Origin: Chitinophagaceae bacterium
GTDB lineage: Bacteria > Bacteroidota > Bacteroidia > Chitinophagales > Chitinophagaceae
Assembly: GCA_016721385.1 (NCBI GenBank)
Contig: JADKIE010000008.1
Location: 1 to 64,000 of the forward strand
Length of the DNA stretch: 64,000 bases
Reading direction: 5' to 3'
The translations under genes and the position numbers were made by a program. Of this stretch, positions 20,716-29,955 are shown one piece after another. A model generated the notes under the pieces. That model saw only the letters and a list, made by a program, of their open reading frames with translations. It had not been told where the DNA came from and searched no databases. Numbering within the stretch: position 1 is the stretch's first letter; the number at the start of each line of letters is the position of its first letter.

Positions 20716-21395
20716 TTATAATTCAATGGTTTCTCCAATTGCCGGCAGCTTTAATAACAATGCTGCACTCGAAAATAAATCTACCGTTTTTGTTTATCAA
20801 TTTTAATAAAGCCAAAGGTATCGTAATGTACACCAATAATTGTATTGCATTTTACCATTTTGGCAGCAGTTATGGCATCTGTAGCATCCATAGTAAAATT
20901 ATCGCCAATGGGTAATACACAAAATTGTAAAGATGCATAAGCCGGTATAAACTGCATATCCATAGTTAATGCAGTATCACCACTGTAATAAAAATTGCCT
21001 TCGCCTGTTGTTACAACAAAACCCATTGGGTTGCCGCCATAACTACCATCGGGTAATCCGCTGGAGTGTACAGCATTTACACATTTTACATTGCCAAAAT
21101 CAAAAGCCCATTTGCCGCCGTGGTTCATTGGATGGTATTTTTCAATTCCTTTTGCTGCAAACCACATAGCTACTTCGTAAGCAGCAATTATTGTAGCACC
21201 TGTACGTTTAGCAATTGATTCTGCATCGGCAACATGATCGGCATGGCCATGGCTTAAAAAGATATAATCTGCTTCAATTGCATCAATATCAACATGTTTA
21301 GCCAACTCATTACCCGTAATAAAGGGATCAAACAAAAGATGTTTTCCTTTTACTTCTACCTTAAAACAAGAATGGCCGTAATATGTAAAATTCAT
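20716..21395 (-). CDS. UPF0173-type metal-dependent hydrolase (beta-lactamase fold), one frameshift near the C-terminus
   Basis: A metallo-beta-lactamase fold protein of about 226 residues. The N-terminus MNFTYYGHSCFKVEVKGKHL has the GHxC pattern of this family, and YIFLSHGHADHVADAESIAK carries the metal-binding HxHxDH motif. GDTALTMDMQFIP and IGVHYDTFGFIKID supply the remaining metal ligands. A one-base shift near 20783 interrupts the last 20 codons, which continue as FSSAALLLKLPAIGETIEL. Start 21395 is chosen over 21428 because it begins the conserved strand. The substrate is unknown. It heads the run of genes through parA, parB and dapB and has a good promoter upstream. Confidence 0.85.
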
Positions 21396-21425
21396 AATAT
21401 GTTTTGCTGTTTGCTGACAGGTTGG

Positions 21426-21457
21426 CAAATTTAACTATTCGGCATAATATTGGGCAA
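21426..21457 (-). promoter_or_regulatory. Promoter of the UPF0173-parA-parB gene run
   Basis: On the minus strand TTG (21457-21455) is followed after exactly 21 bases by TAAATTTG (21433-21426), a full match to the Bacteroidota -33/-7 pattern. The start codon at 21395 is 31 bases downstream. Confidence 0.65.
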
Positions 21458-21504
21458 CAAACCTGCAACATCTTTGTTATTTTTATAAACAATATTAAAA
21501 TTTA

Positions 21505-22008
21505 ATGATTACAATAATTGCAGGAACAAACAGACTTGGTAGTTATACCCGAAAAGTAGCTAAGGAATACGAACGAATTTTACAGGAAAAAGGCTTAAAT
21601 AGCGCTTTTTTATCTTTAGAAGATGTTCATTCTGTAAAAAGAGATGCCAATTTTGAGAGTATAGAACAAAAATATCTACTTCGGGCTAAATTTTTCATTT
21701 TTGTGCTACCGGAGTATAATGGTAGTTTTCCGGGATTCTTTAAATTATTTATTGATAATACAAAGCCCAATGAAGCATGGCTTGGCAAAAAGGCTCTTTT
21801 GGTTGGCAACTCCACAGGCAGAGCAGGTAATTTGAGAGGATTAGATCAGATAACCGGAATTTTAAACCATATGAAAATGACTGTTCATCCCAATAAATTA
21901 CCTATATCTGTTATAAACAAGTTGATGGATGAAAACGGAAAATTTGTTGATGAAAATACGTTGGCAGCCATAAATACACAGTTAGATGAATTTATAAAAT
22001 GGGTATAG
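21505..22008 (+). CDS. NADPH-dependent FMN reductase family protein
   Basis: 167 residues, intact. The flavodoxin-like fold is shown by MITIIAGTNRLGSYTRKVAK with the phosphate-binding GTNRxGS loop, FFIFVLPEYNGSFPGFFKLF with the PEYNGS flavin motif, and KKALLVGNSTGRAGNLRGLD. Members reduce FMN, quinones, azo dyes or chromate using NAD(P)H. The physiological substrate is unknown. It lies divergent from the UPF0173 gene. Confidence 0.88.
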   Translation: MITIIAGTNRLGSYTRKVAKEYERILQEKGLNSAFLSLEDVHSVKRDANFESIEQKYLLRAKFFIFVLPEYNGSFPGFFKLFIDNTKPNEAWLGKKALLVGNSTGRAGNLRGLDQITGILNHMKMTVHPNKLPISVINKLMDENGKFVDENTLAAINTQLDEFIKWV

Positions 22009-22080
22009 TGTAGAAAGTAGTTTTATGCTTTTAGTTTTTAAATAAAATCATCATTTTTAATTTTCAATTTTTAATTAATC

Positions 22081-23374
22081 ATGCGTTCTCCCTTAGGTGC
22101 TGCTATTTTTATTTCAATAATGTTGTTGCTGGATTGGTATGTTTTTCAGGCTGTAAAGATGGTATCGCAAACAGCAAGTCCAAAAACAAAGTCAATAATC
22201 TTTATTATTTATTGGGCATTATCGGCCATTGCAGTAATTAGTTTTTTACTGTTTGCATTTGCTAATCATGAGTTGCTTAATAAAAAATTCAGAACATATT
22301 TATTTGCAACAGTAATAGGTTTATTTATTGCAAAACTAACTGCAGCGGTTTTCTTTTTGGTAGATGATTTAAGAAGAGGAATACAGTGGGTTGGCGGCAA
22401 GCTGTTTTCGGATAATACTGAAATGGAAATTATGAACGAAGGCGGTATTAGTCGCTCTGTATTTTTAAGTTGGTTAGGTATTGCAACAGGCTCGGGCCTT
22501 TTTACCACACTACTTTATGGTTACGGAAATAAATATAATTATTTAGTAAAAAGAGTAAAACTTAATTTGATAATTTACCTGCGACATTTAAAGGTTTAAA
22601 AATTGTACAAATAAGCGATGTACACAGCGGTAGTTTTACCAATAAAAAAGCAGTAGAACATGGGATAGAAAAAATATTAAATGAAAAACCTGATATTATT
22701 TTTTTACAGGCGATTTGGTAAATGACAGAGCGACAGAAATGCAGGAATACATTGAGGTGTTTGCAAAACTAAAAGCGCCACTTGGTGTGTATAGTTGCCT
22801 TGGTAACCACGACTATGGCGATTATGTACCATGGCCCGATAGAAACGAAGAACACAAAGCAAAAGAAAAAGCAGCCGGCAAACATTTGCTAACGCCTATA
22901 CAACAAAAAAATTTAGACGACTTAAAAAACGTACATGCCGCAATGGGTTGGAAGTTGTTGATGGATGAGTATGTAACCATTAAAAAAGGCAATGATGAAA
23001 TTGCTATCGTAGGTGTACAAAACATAAGTGGTAAAGTGCGTTTTCATAGCTATGGCAATTTGGCTAAAGCGTACGAAGGCGCTCAAAAATATCCGTTTAA
23101 AATATTGCTAAGCCACGATCCCAGTCATTGGGAAGCAGAAGTAAAACCCCAATACCCCGATATAGATTTAATGCTTAGCGGCCACACACACGGCATGCAA
23201 TTTGGTGTAGAAATACCCGGCTTTAAATGGAGCCCTGTACAATATGTATATAAGCAATGGCACGGCCTCTACCAAGATGGGAAACAAAAATTGTATGTAA
23301 ACCCCGGCTTTGGTTTTATTGGTTATCCGGGCAGAGTAGGAGTGTTGCCGGAGATTACGGTTTTGGAGTTGTAG
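22081..23374 (+). CDS. Membrane-anchored metallophosphoesterase (YkuE-like), two frameshifts
   Basis: Four N-terminal membrane segments (IFISIMLLLDWYVFQAVKMV, IFIIYWALSAIAVISFLLFA and two more) precede a calcineurin-like phosphoesterase domain. Metal-binding motifs appear in order: KIVQISDVHSGSF (DxH), IIFFTGDLVND (GDxxD), LGVYSCLGNHDYGDY (GNHD), ILLSHDPSHWE and LMLSGHTHGMQFG (GHTH). This is the layout of YkuE/YaeI-type enzymes, some of which act on lipid-linked or nucleotide diphosphates. The true substrate is unknown. Frame changes near 22560 and 22712 split about 431 codons. Confidence 0.88.
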
Positions 23375-23889
23375 TAATTTGTTAAAAAAGACGTGAGTTT
23401 TTTGAAGCACTGCAAAAGCTCCTGCCTTTACTAACCTGAAAAATTAATTGATTATAAATTCCTTTTTTGTAGAAACATATTTTAGAACAAGATGAAATAT
23501 GGAAAAAATAGGTTTGTGATGACACAAACCTTGGCGGAAACTTTTGTTGTAGTGTATTTTGTTGGTCAACTATGGACAGTAGCAATAGAGATGACATCTT
23601 TTTAGAAGATATCATCTCTATCTAATTTTCCCCAAATAAAATTAAGTTACTGTAGTTGCAAAAAACAGATTGAGTTTCTCAAACCTCTTAAACAACAACT
23701 AATACTAATCTGTGAATGATGCAATTTTTTGCACTAATTGTGTAACAATAACGGGCATAATAAAATCATCTTTGTTGTATTGTAAAGAATAATCAAAATT
23801 ACTGTTTTGCTTTACCTTCTTTTACAACTATAAATGAAGCCGCTTATAATTTAAGCAGTTTCATATTTTCAACTTTTAAACTTACTAAA
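23375..23889. other. Gene-free stretch with one long inverted repeat
   Basis: About 515 bases without a credible gene. At 23586-23620 TAGAGATGA and ATCTT are mirrored by AAGAT and TCATCTCTA around a five-base loop, with a single mismatch, giving a 15-bp stem that could end transcription of the phosphoesterase gene although the following T-run is weak. Nothing else is recognisable. Confidence 0.5.
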
Positions 23890-24192
23890 ATGAACATCAA
23901 AAATTTTTTAAAAATTCTTACTGTAGTTGCGTTTTCAGTTTTTATTGTACCATCTTATTCTAAAGCGGCTACGATACCTTCGGACAGCACAACGGACAGC
24001 AAAATTGCCCTGCAAATAATTCAAAGGGTAACCCAAATTCAGAATATGGATAAAACCACACTTACGCCAAGCGAAAAGAGTGATTTAAAAAAAGAATTAA
24101 GGCAAATGAAACAGCAGGCAGATGGACTTGATAAAAGAGTTTATCTTTCTATTGGTGCAATTATTATTATTATTTTGTTGTTAATCTTATGA
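23890..24192 (+). CDS. Small exported protein with C-terminal membrane helix, truncated by a tandem duplication
   Basis: 100 residues. A signal peptide (ILTVVAFSVFIVPSYSKAAT) is followed by a charged helical stretch (MDKTTLTPSEKSDLKKELRQ) and ends in a membrane helix (VYLSIGAIIIIILLLIL). Small proteins of this layout, with a Lys/Glu-rich KKELR helix before a glycine-led membrane segment, are common in Bacteroidota but have no known function. The stop at 24190-24192 exists only because an 83-bp unit is repeated: without the second copy the frame would run two codons further and end with TAA. Confidence 0.65.
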   Translation: MNIKNFLKILTVVAFSVFIVPSYSKAATIPSDSTTDSKIALQIIQRVTQIQNMDKTTLTPSEKSDLKKELRQMKQQADGLDKRVYLSIGAIIIIILLLIL

Positions 24193-24271
24193 AACAGCAG
24201 GCAGATGGACTTGATAAAAGAGTTTATCTTTCTATTGGTGCAATTATTATTATTATTTTGTTGTTAATCTT
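24106..24271 (+). repeat. Exact 83-bp tandem duplication at the 3' end of the small membrane protein gene
   Basis: The unit beginning ATGAAACAGCAGGCAGATGG occurs at 24106-24188 and again, without a visible change, at 24189-24271. The flanking bases differ on both sides, so the repeat is sharply bounded. As 83 is not a multiple of three, the second copy is out of frame with the first and follows its stop codon. It is either a recent tandem duplication or an assembly error. Confidence 0.9.
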
Positions 24272-24287
24272 AATTTTATAAGGCAAA

Positions 24288-24321
24288 AAAAATCCCCAAG
24301 TTTTTTAGCTTGGGGATTTTT
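24288..24321. terminator. Bidirectional rho-independent terminator
   Basis: AAATCCCCAAG and CTTGGGGATTT form an 11-bp stem with an A-run on the left and T-run on the right, placed between two convergent genes. Confidence 0.88.
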
Positions 24322-24324
24322 ATT

Positions 24325-25905
24325 TTATTTTATTTCCAGCGTTCCAAATCTTGTTCGTTTTTTAAATAATTTAAGAAGGTCGGAAGTTATTAAAAACTTT
24401 TTATCATTCACTCTTGTAGTGTTTCTGGGTATTGTTATATAGTCTTCATCATCGTTGCTAAAAATAGCTTGCCTGCTTAGTGATCCTTTGGTATTTATTG
24501 TTGCAGCTACAAAAACCGATTTTTTAAACTTCATTACATCATCCGGTTTTTTTTCTAAATCCCTGTCTACATTGTCTTTATCATCATTGTATAATAATAT
24601 TAATTTATCGTTATACACAAATGCATAGTAACCTAAAAATATATTACTGTTAACAAATTTTTGGTTTTTAGGAATTCGGGTAAAAGTGGCTTTGCCCGTT
24701 TTGTCGATATTAGTATTAACAATATCGCCATACTTATAATAGTACGTGGTTCGTGAGCCATATTTTTGATCGTAGGTAGTAACGATACGTAATTCATAAA
24801 ATTCGCTAACTAAATCAACGCTACCGTTATTTCTGTTAAGGATAAAATTTATTCTAAAGTTTGAGTATAAACCCGGATCCGAATCTTTATCGGTGCCAAA
24901 ATTATCTTTATCAACCAAACGAAGTATTTCGGCATCAAAATCTGCCATTTTTGGGTTTTTAACTTCGTTTGTAATTGGGTCAATGGTGGCATAAAAAACG
25001 CCATTTAAATTACCATTATGTTTTCGTTTATATAAGCCTGCAACTGTAATGGTATTGTTTTTATCGTAAATTAATTTTGTACCCTGAATAAAGTTATTAT
25101 TAAGGTTAAAATTTATTTCTTTGCCCGTTGAGTTTGTGGATGAATAAGCCAAAAGTTTATAAACGTATGAAGGTACTTTATTGCCATCTTCCCGTACAGT
25201 TTGCCTTGTAACTTCTTTATCGTAATGTTTTATGGCCACATATACTTTTCCATCATTGGTAATATCTTCGTCGTACAGCGAAACAAATTTTTCTAAAATA
25301 GGAAGTTCTATTTCTTTGTTCCAAATTTTCTTTAAATCTGTATCAAATACACCTATATAAAATTTTTTATTTTCTTTTTTTCTCTCGGGTCCTTCTACAA
25401 ATATTAATACTTTACTTGAGTCGGAAGATAACTTGTACGAAACCTCTGCCTGATCGTCTCTGTTATCCGATTCGTAAGTACCTAAAATTATTTTTGAAGT
25501 CGGTTGGGCATTTTTTGGATCAATTTTTAATGCGTAAAAACTGGTAGTTTTAGTTTCTTTATCATAAGCGTTATAAAGAAAATAAATATTTTTGCCATAT
25601 TTTTCAAATCCTTTCATGTAGGCATTTTTCTCTTCTACCTCAAGTTCATACTCAACAATGGGTTCCATGTCTTTATCTACAATTGTAAGAAAATTTTTTG
25701 GAGGTTTTGCACTCATAAAGCCAGCCTTAAAAATTGTTTTATGTACAATCATTTTACCATTGTCGATTGGAATTGCATCATCAAAATCGTTTTTAATACT
25801 ATTTTGTTCGCCCCATTTTACATCAAACGTTTGCGCATGTAAGTTTGAATAAAAACATACGGCAAAAAATAGCACCATTAAGTACAAGATTTTTTTCTTT
25901 ATCAT
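24325..25905 (-). CDS. Exported protein of unknown function, 526 residues
   Basis: Intact. A signal peptide (MIKKKILYLMVLFFAVCFYS, cleavage near HAQ-T) precedes a strand-rich protein with many Lys/Asp residues and repeated segments of the form LSSDSSKVLIFVEGPERK, DITNDGKVYVAIKHYDKE and YAFVYNDKLILLYNDDKDNV, a spacing that suggests beta-propeller-like blades. I cannot name a family. It is divergent from the barrel gene at 25963 and shares its upstream region, so they may be coregulated. Confidence 0.75.
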   Translation of the reverse strand: MIKKKILYLMVLFFAVCFYSNLHAQTFDVKWGEQNSIKNDFDDAIPIDNGKMIVHKTIFKAGFMSAKPPKNFLTIVDKDMEPIVEYELEVEEKNAYMKGFEKYGKNIYFLYNAYDKETKTTSFYALKIDPKNAQPTSKIILGTYESDNRDDQAEVSYKLSSDSSKVLIFVEGPERKKENKKFYIGVFDTDLKKIWNKEIELPILEKFVSLYDEDITNDGKVYVAIKHYDKEVTRQTVREDGNKVPSYVYKLLAYSSTNSTGKEINFNLNNNFIQGTKLIYDKNNTITVAGLYKRKHNGNLNGVFYATIDPITNEVKNPKMADFDAEILRLVDKDNFGTDKDSDPGLYSNFRINFILNRNNGSVDLVSEFYELRIVTTYDQKYGSRTTYYYKYGDIVNTNIDKTGKATFTRIPKNQKFVNSNIFLGYYAFVYNDKLILLYNDDKDNVDRDLEKKPDDVMKFKKSVFVAATINTKGSLSRQAIFSNDDEDYITIPRNTTRVNDKKFLITSDLLKLFKKRTRFGTLEIK

Positions 25906-25937
25906 TTTATATTTTATATTTAGTGGGTGTAAATATA

Positions 25938-25945
25938 TACTTTTG
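25938..25945 (+). promoter_or_regulatory. Putative -7 box of the barrel gene at 25963
   Basis: TACTTTTG matches TAnnTTTG, 17 bases before the ATG. No TTG at proper spacing is seen. Confidence 0.35.
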
Positions 25946-25962
25946 CACCTAAAATTTGATAT

Positions 25963-26736
25963 ATGATAAAATATTTAGTTACCCTTATTTTGGCAGTATT
26001 TCTTACCATTTCTTTACATGCACAAGACACAGTATATTTTCAACGCAACCCATCAAAAACTGTAAAAGGGAAAAAAAGAGGCTCTTCAGAAGCTAATATT
26101 ATTAAATTGTCGCCTATTTCTTTTTTGGCCGGATTTGTGCCTGTGTATTACGAACGTGAATTAAATTCAACATTTTCAATACAAGTTGGTGTAGGGTTTA
26201 CTACAAAAAACTATTTAAAAGACTGGGTTCAAAAAGCCAGTGAAACCAATAACGATATTGAAAGCACTACTTGGAGCGATGGAACTGTTAATACCTATCA
26301 GGATTATGCAGCTAGCGGCAATTATAAAAATATTAAACCAGCTATAGGTTTTTATGTTTCGGCTGAGCCAAGGGTCTATTTTGCTAACGAAGGGTTAGAC
26401 GGATCTTTTATTGGGCTATCGTATAGCATTGCAAATTATAAATCCAACGCAAATAAAGTTAAAACCGGCCCCACTACTACTTTTGAACCAGTTTTTACAA
26501 ATAGTAGTTTTGCTGAAAAAGAGAATATTTCTGATTTATTGGTAACATACGGATATCAAACTTTATACGATAAGGTATCGTTAGAGTATAATATGGGACT
26601 TGGCTTACGTACAATTACAGGTACTAAGTATGCATTTGGATATGATGCATCAAACAACTTTATTGATGGCTATAGTACCCTTAAAAATACAAAACTAGGT
26701 TACAATCTTTCTATAAAATTAGGATACCATTTTTAA
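25963..26736 (+). CDS. Exported outer membrane beta-barrel protein, unknown role
   Basis: 257 residues. Signal peptide MIKYLVTLILAVFLTISLHA is followed by a short polar region and strands of barrel type (FLAGFVPVYYERELNSTFSI, QVGVGFTTKNYL, LEYNMGLGLRTITG), ending with the aromatic C-terminal strand YNLSIKLGYHF. The first strands resemble proteins that describe themselves as DUF3575-like or porin-like in this phylum, but no specific family is clear. A shared terminator separates it from the convergent helicase gene. Confidence 0.75.
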   Translation: MIKYLVTLILAVFLTISLHAQDTVYFQRNPSKTVKGKKRGSSEANIIKLSPISFLAGFVPVYYERELNSTFSIQVGVGFTTKNYLKDWVQKASETNNDIESTTWSDGTVNTYQDYAASGNYKNIKPAIGFYVSAEPRVYFANEGLDGSFIGLSYSIANYKSNANKVKTGPTTTFEPVFTNSSFAEKENISDLLVTYGYQTLYDKVSLEYNMGLGLRTITGTKYAFGYDASNNFIDGYSTLKNTKLGYNLSIKLGYHF

Positions 26737-26755
26737 TATATTTTTAGTGTAACCA

Positions 26756-26787
26756 AAAATCCCCAAGCTTTTAAACTTGGGGATTTT
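26756..26787. terminator. Bidirectional rho-independent terminator
   Basis: AAAATCCCCAAG and CTTGGGGATTTT form a 12-bp stem between the barrel gene and the convergent helicase gene. The stem is nearly the same as the terminator at 24288-24321. Confidence 0.9.
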
Positions 26788-26809
26788 AATTTTTACAAAG
26801 GGAAATATC

Positions 26810-28564
26810 TTATCTAAAACTTCTTCTTTCCTTTGGTGGGCCATAGGTTCTTTTCCTTGCACCGCCTTCGCCACGTCCTTCATCTGTTGGTCGTTTAAAA
26901 CCACCGTCGGCCTCGTTCATACGTACTACACGGTTGTTGTAGCGCTTTCCATCAATGGCTTTAATCATTTTACTGCTTGCTGCACTGTCAATTTCAACCC
27001 ATGTGTTCATTTCTCTCATATCTATTTTACCCAATACCTCTTTATTTAAACTGCTTTCATCTAATATAAATTGTAAAAAGCTGGCTTTGTAAAAACCATC
27101 CTTAGTGCCAAGGTTTATAAACAAACGAGTGTAACCGCTGTTACGGCTACTGCCTCTTCTATCTCTGTTGCCACTTTCGGTTGGTTTAAAATCGCCACGT
27201 ATATTATCTCTTCTGTCTTTTCTGTCTCTGCCAAAATCGTTGCGGTTTAGGTCTTCGGCATTTTCGTAGTACTTTAAAAAATGGTTAAATTCTAAAGCAG
27301 CTACTCTTTGTAAAACTTCTTCTTTACTTACGTTGGCAAATTTTTCCATTAAATCGGGTAAGTATGTTTCGTAATCACCATTGCTAACATCAGTTTGCAT
27401 AAGCTTATCCATAAAATGGAAAAACTGTTTGCGGCACACATCCTTACCACTTGGTATATCTACTTTATGGAATTGTGCGTTAATCATTCTTTCCAGCGAT
27501 TTTATTTTAAACGTTTCTCTGCTATGGCAAATAGATAAACAAATACCTGTTTTGCCGGCTCTGCCGGTACGGCCGCTTCTATGTGTATATACTTCCATAT
27601 CATCGGGTAATTCAAAGTTGATAACATGTGTAATGCCATCCACATCAATACCTCTTGCAGCAACATCGGTTGCTATTAACAATTGCAAGTTTTTGGCTCT
27701 AAAACGGGCCATAACTTTATCTCTTTGTTGCTGCGTTAAATCGCCATGTAATGCTTCAATATCGTAACCGGCTTTTGCAAGACGCTCACATACTTCTTGT
27801 GCATCTGCTTTGGTACGTGTAAAAATAATGCCGTAAATACCCGGGTTGAAATCTATCAAACGCTTTAATGCTTCATATCGGTGTTGTGCCTGTACCACAA
27901 AAAATTGATGATCTATATTTGCATTGCCACTATTTTTTTTACCAACAGTTACTTCCTTTGGGGTTTCCATGTAGTTGCGGCTAATAGCTCTTACTTCCGG
28001 AGGCATAGTTGCACTAAACAACCAGGTACTTTCTCTATTAATGGTATTTTTTAATACAAAATCAATATCGTCTCTAAAGCCCATGTTAAGCATTTCATCG
28101 GCTTCATCTAACACTACGTATTTTACTTTTTGCAGGTCAATGGCTTTACGTTCAATTAAGTCAATTAAACGGCCAGGCGTAGCAATTACAATATGCACAC
28201 CTCTTTTAAGGTTACGTATTTGCATCATTATTGATGCACCACCATAAACAGCCTCGGTGTAAACACCTTTGGTATGTTTAGTAAATTTTTCAAGATCATT
28301 TGTTATTTGTAAACACAACTCACGGGTTGGGCAAACAATTAGCGCTTGTGGATGGCGTTGTGCCGCATCAATTAATTGTATAAGCGGTAAGCCAAAAGCA
28401 GCAGTTTTACCTGTGCCTGTTTGTGCCAAACCAATAAAATCGGTTGTGCCACTTAATAAAACCGGTATAGCTTTTTCTTGTATTTCGCTGGGTTTTTCAA
28501 ATCCTAAATCGGTTACAGCTTGTACCAATTGTTCGTTTAAGCCTAAGGCTTCAAATGCATTCAT
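26810..28564 (-). CDS. deaD: DEAD-box ATP-dependent RNA helicase (DeaD/CsdA-like)
   Basis: 584 residues, intact. Helicase motifs in order: Q motif with FEKPSEIQEKAIP, motif I AQTGTGKTAAFG, Ia PTRELCLQ, Ib TPGRLIDL, II VLDEADEMLN, III FSATMP, IV GIIFTRTKADAQEV, V IATDVAARGIDVDG and VI HRSGRTGRAGKTG. A Lys/Arg/Asp-rich linker (DFGRDRKDRRDNIRGDFKP) leads to a DbpA-type RNA-binding domain at about 480-555 (YTRLFINLGTKDGFYKASFL) and a basic Gly/Arg tail. Enzymes of this kind help ribosome assembly and RNA decay, often at low temperature. A leader of roughly 200 bases precedes it, as in many cold-induced helicase genes. Confidence 0.93.
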   Translation of the reverse strand: MNAFEALGLNEQLVQAVTDLGFEKPSEIQEKAIPVLLSGTTDFIGLAQTGTGKTAAFGLPLIQLIDAAQRHPQALIVCPTRELCLQITNDLEKFTKHTKGVYTEAVYGGASIMMQIRNLKRGVHIVIATPGRLIDLIERKAIDLQKVKYVVLDEADEMLNMGFRDDIDFVLKNTINRESTWLFSATMPPEVRAISRNYMETPKEVTVGKKNSGNANIDHQFFVVQAQHRYEALKRLIDFNPGIYGIIFTRTKADAQEVCERLAKAGYDIEALHGDLTQQQRDKVMARFRAKNLQLLIATDVAARGIDVDGITHVINFELPDDMEVYTHRSGRTGRAGKTGICLSICHSRETFKIKSLERMINAQFHKVDIPSGKDVCRKQFFHFMDKLMQTDVSNGDYETYLPDLMEKFANVSKEEVLQRVAALEFNHFLKYYENAEDLNRNDFGRDRKDRRDNIRGDFKPTESGNRDRRGSSRNSGYTRLFINLGTKDGFYKASFLQFILDESSLNKEVLGKIDMREMNTWVEIDSAASSKMIKAIDGKRYNNRVVRMNEADGGFKRPTDEGRGEGGARKRTYGPPKERRSFR

Positions 28565-28780
28565 TAAAGTTAATTTGCGATAGCCACATGGAGGAAAGTG
28601 GAGAGTTGAGAATTGAAAGTTGAAAACTTCTAATTCTTAATTCTTAATTCCTAAATTTCATGCTTCTTGGCCGTTGTAGATGTGTCATTGGGTGTCTTTC
28701 AACCCGGTAGTAAATCGCTTTCAACAGCAACTGAGCATGGTCATGTAATTCTCAGTTATAAATAATTGGCCGCAAAGGTA
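28565..28780 (-). promoter_or_regulatory. Long 5' leader and promoter of the DEAD-box helicase gene
   Basis: On the minus strand TACCTTTG (28780-28773) fits the -7 consensus, implying a leader of about 200 bases before the start at 28564. The leader can form an ACTGAG/CTCAGT stem and includes direct repeats of GAATTAA (about 28630-28650). Cold-shock helicase genes often have regulatory leaders. Function here is inference. No -33 TTG at standard spacing. Confidence 0.4.
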
Positions 28781-28885
28781 AGGTTTTTTAAGCATATATC
28801 CATGTTTAATGTAATCTCCAGCAATAATTAGTGATAGTTAAACTATATTTGAATCATAAAGTCTAACGGATAACTACTGTTTTAT

Positions 28886-29869
28886 ATGGCAAAAATATTT
28901 TTACTCTTTTCCTTTGTGTTAAGTGCGTTTGTTGCTACAGCTCAATTAGATAGCCTCTCCAAAAAAGATAAAGCTTTACTGGATTCAATGATGGCTACAG
29001 ATGCTTTTTTAAATATGTTGGATGATAGCGCTAAAAATTATTTAGATATTAGCGTTGGGTTGGGAAATGGAACGTTTAGTACGCAAAACCAGGCAGTAAA
29101 TGCTACCGGATATACCAATCAACTGGTAATTACGCCAGCTATTTTTTATTACTTTAAAAGTGGCTTTAACTTAGGAGTAACAGGTTTTTTAACCAACGAT
29201 AACGGTAAACTTGGGTTGTATCAAACCGGAGCTTCGGTAGGTTATGATTACAAGGGCGATAAAATTGCAACCGGCGTTTCTTATGCACATTATTTTTCGG
29301 ATAAGAATAAATACAACAATAAATCAATTTACCAAAATGAAGCATACGGATATTTTAAATACACACAACCATATATTGAGCCCGGAATTAGTTTAGGTTT
29401 TGCCAATGGGAAGTTTAAACAGCTGGATATTTATCCATATAAATTTGATAGTATTCCGCAGCCAATTATAATAAGAGATTCGATGGATAACAAAGCAAAT
29501 TATTTTTCTCTTTCGCTATTGATAGAACATACTTTTTATTTTAAAAATTTGTTTAATAAAAATGATGATTTTTCTATAAATTCAGTTTTTATGTTAAACT
29601 CAGGAAGCGATAAAATTACAACTGTTCACACCAGCAGGTATGCAAGATTGATTAAAAAATTCCCTAAGCTAATTAACCTGCAAAAAAAGCGAAATGAAAC
29701 TACAGCCAATAAAATGCAACTTCAATCTATTGCCTCGTCTATTAACTTAACTTATGGAATTGGTAAATTTTATTTGTAGCCCAATATTTATTTTGATTAT
29801 TATTTGCCTGAAACAACCGAAAAAAGATTTAGCAGCATTTTTAGTATAACTACAGGTTTCTCTTTTTAA
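28886..29869 (+). CDS. Exported outer membrane beta-barrel protein with an in-frame amber codon
   Basis: A signal peptide (MAKIFLLFSFVLSAFVATAQ) and a short helix (SKKDKALLDSMMATDAFLNM) precede a barrel of about 12 strands (YLDISVGLGNGTFSTQNQAV, YTNQLVITPAIFYYFKSGFN, IEPGISLGFANGKF). The frame stops with TAG at 29777-29779, yet the same frame continues with PNIYFDYYLPETTEKRFSSI and ends FSITTGFSF, which is the expected terminal strand. A single C-to-T change of a CAG codon would explain it. Without readthrough the product lacks its last strands and might not fold. Family and role are unknown. Confidence 0.75.
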
Positions 29870-29910
29870 AATTTTGTTAATAGAAAACATTCATAAGGGC
29901 ATTAATAAGT

Positions 29911-29927
29911 TTGGCATATTAGTTGAA
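29911..29927 (+). promoter_or_regulatory. Possible sigma-54-like -24/-12 element
   Basis: TTGGCATATTAGTTGAA resembles the TGGCAY-N-TTGC pattern with the right GG-to-TG spacing, but has GA where GC is expected. It lies 28 bases before the start of the barrel gene at 29956. Confidence 0.25.
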
Positions 29928-29955
29928 TCTTAATAAGTAACTAAAAAATTATGTT

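Noticed and set aside
26777..28583. Several long plus-strand open frames opposite the DEAD-box helicase
   Set aside because: They are antisense shadows: cysteine- and serine-rich, without homology pattern or ribosome-binding sites, and the minus strand holds a complete helicase.
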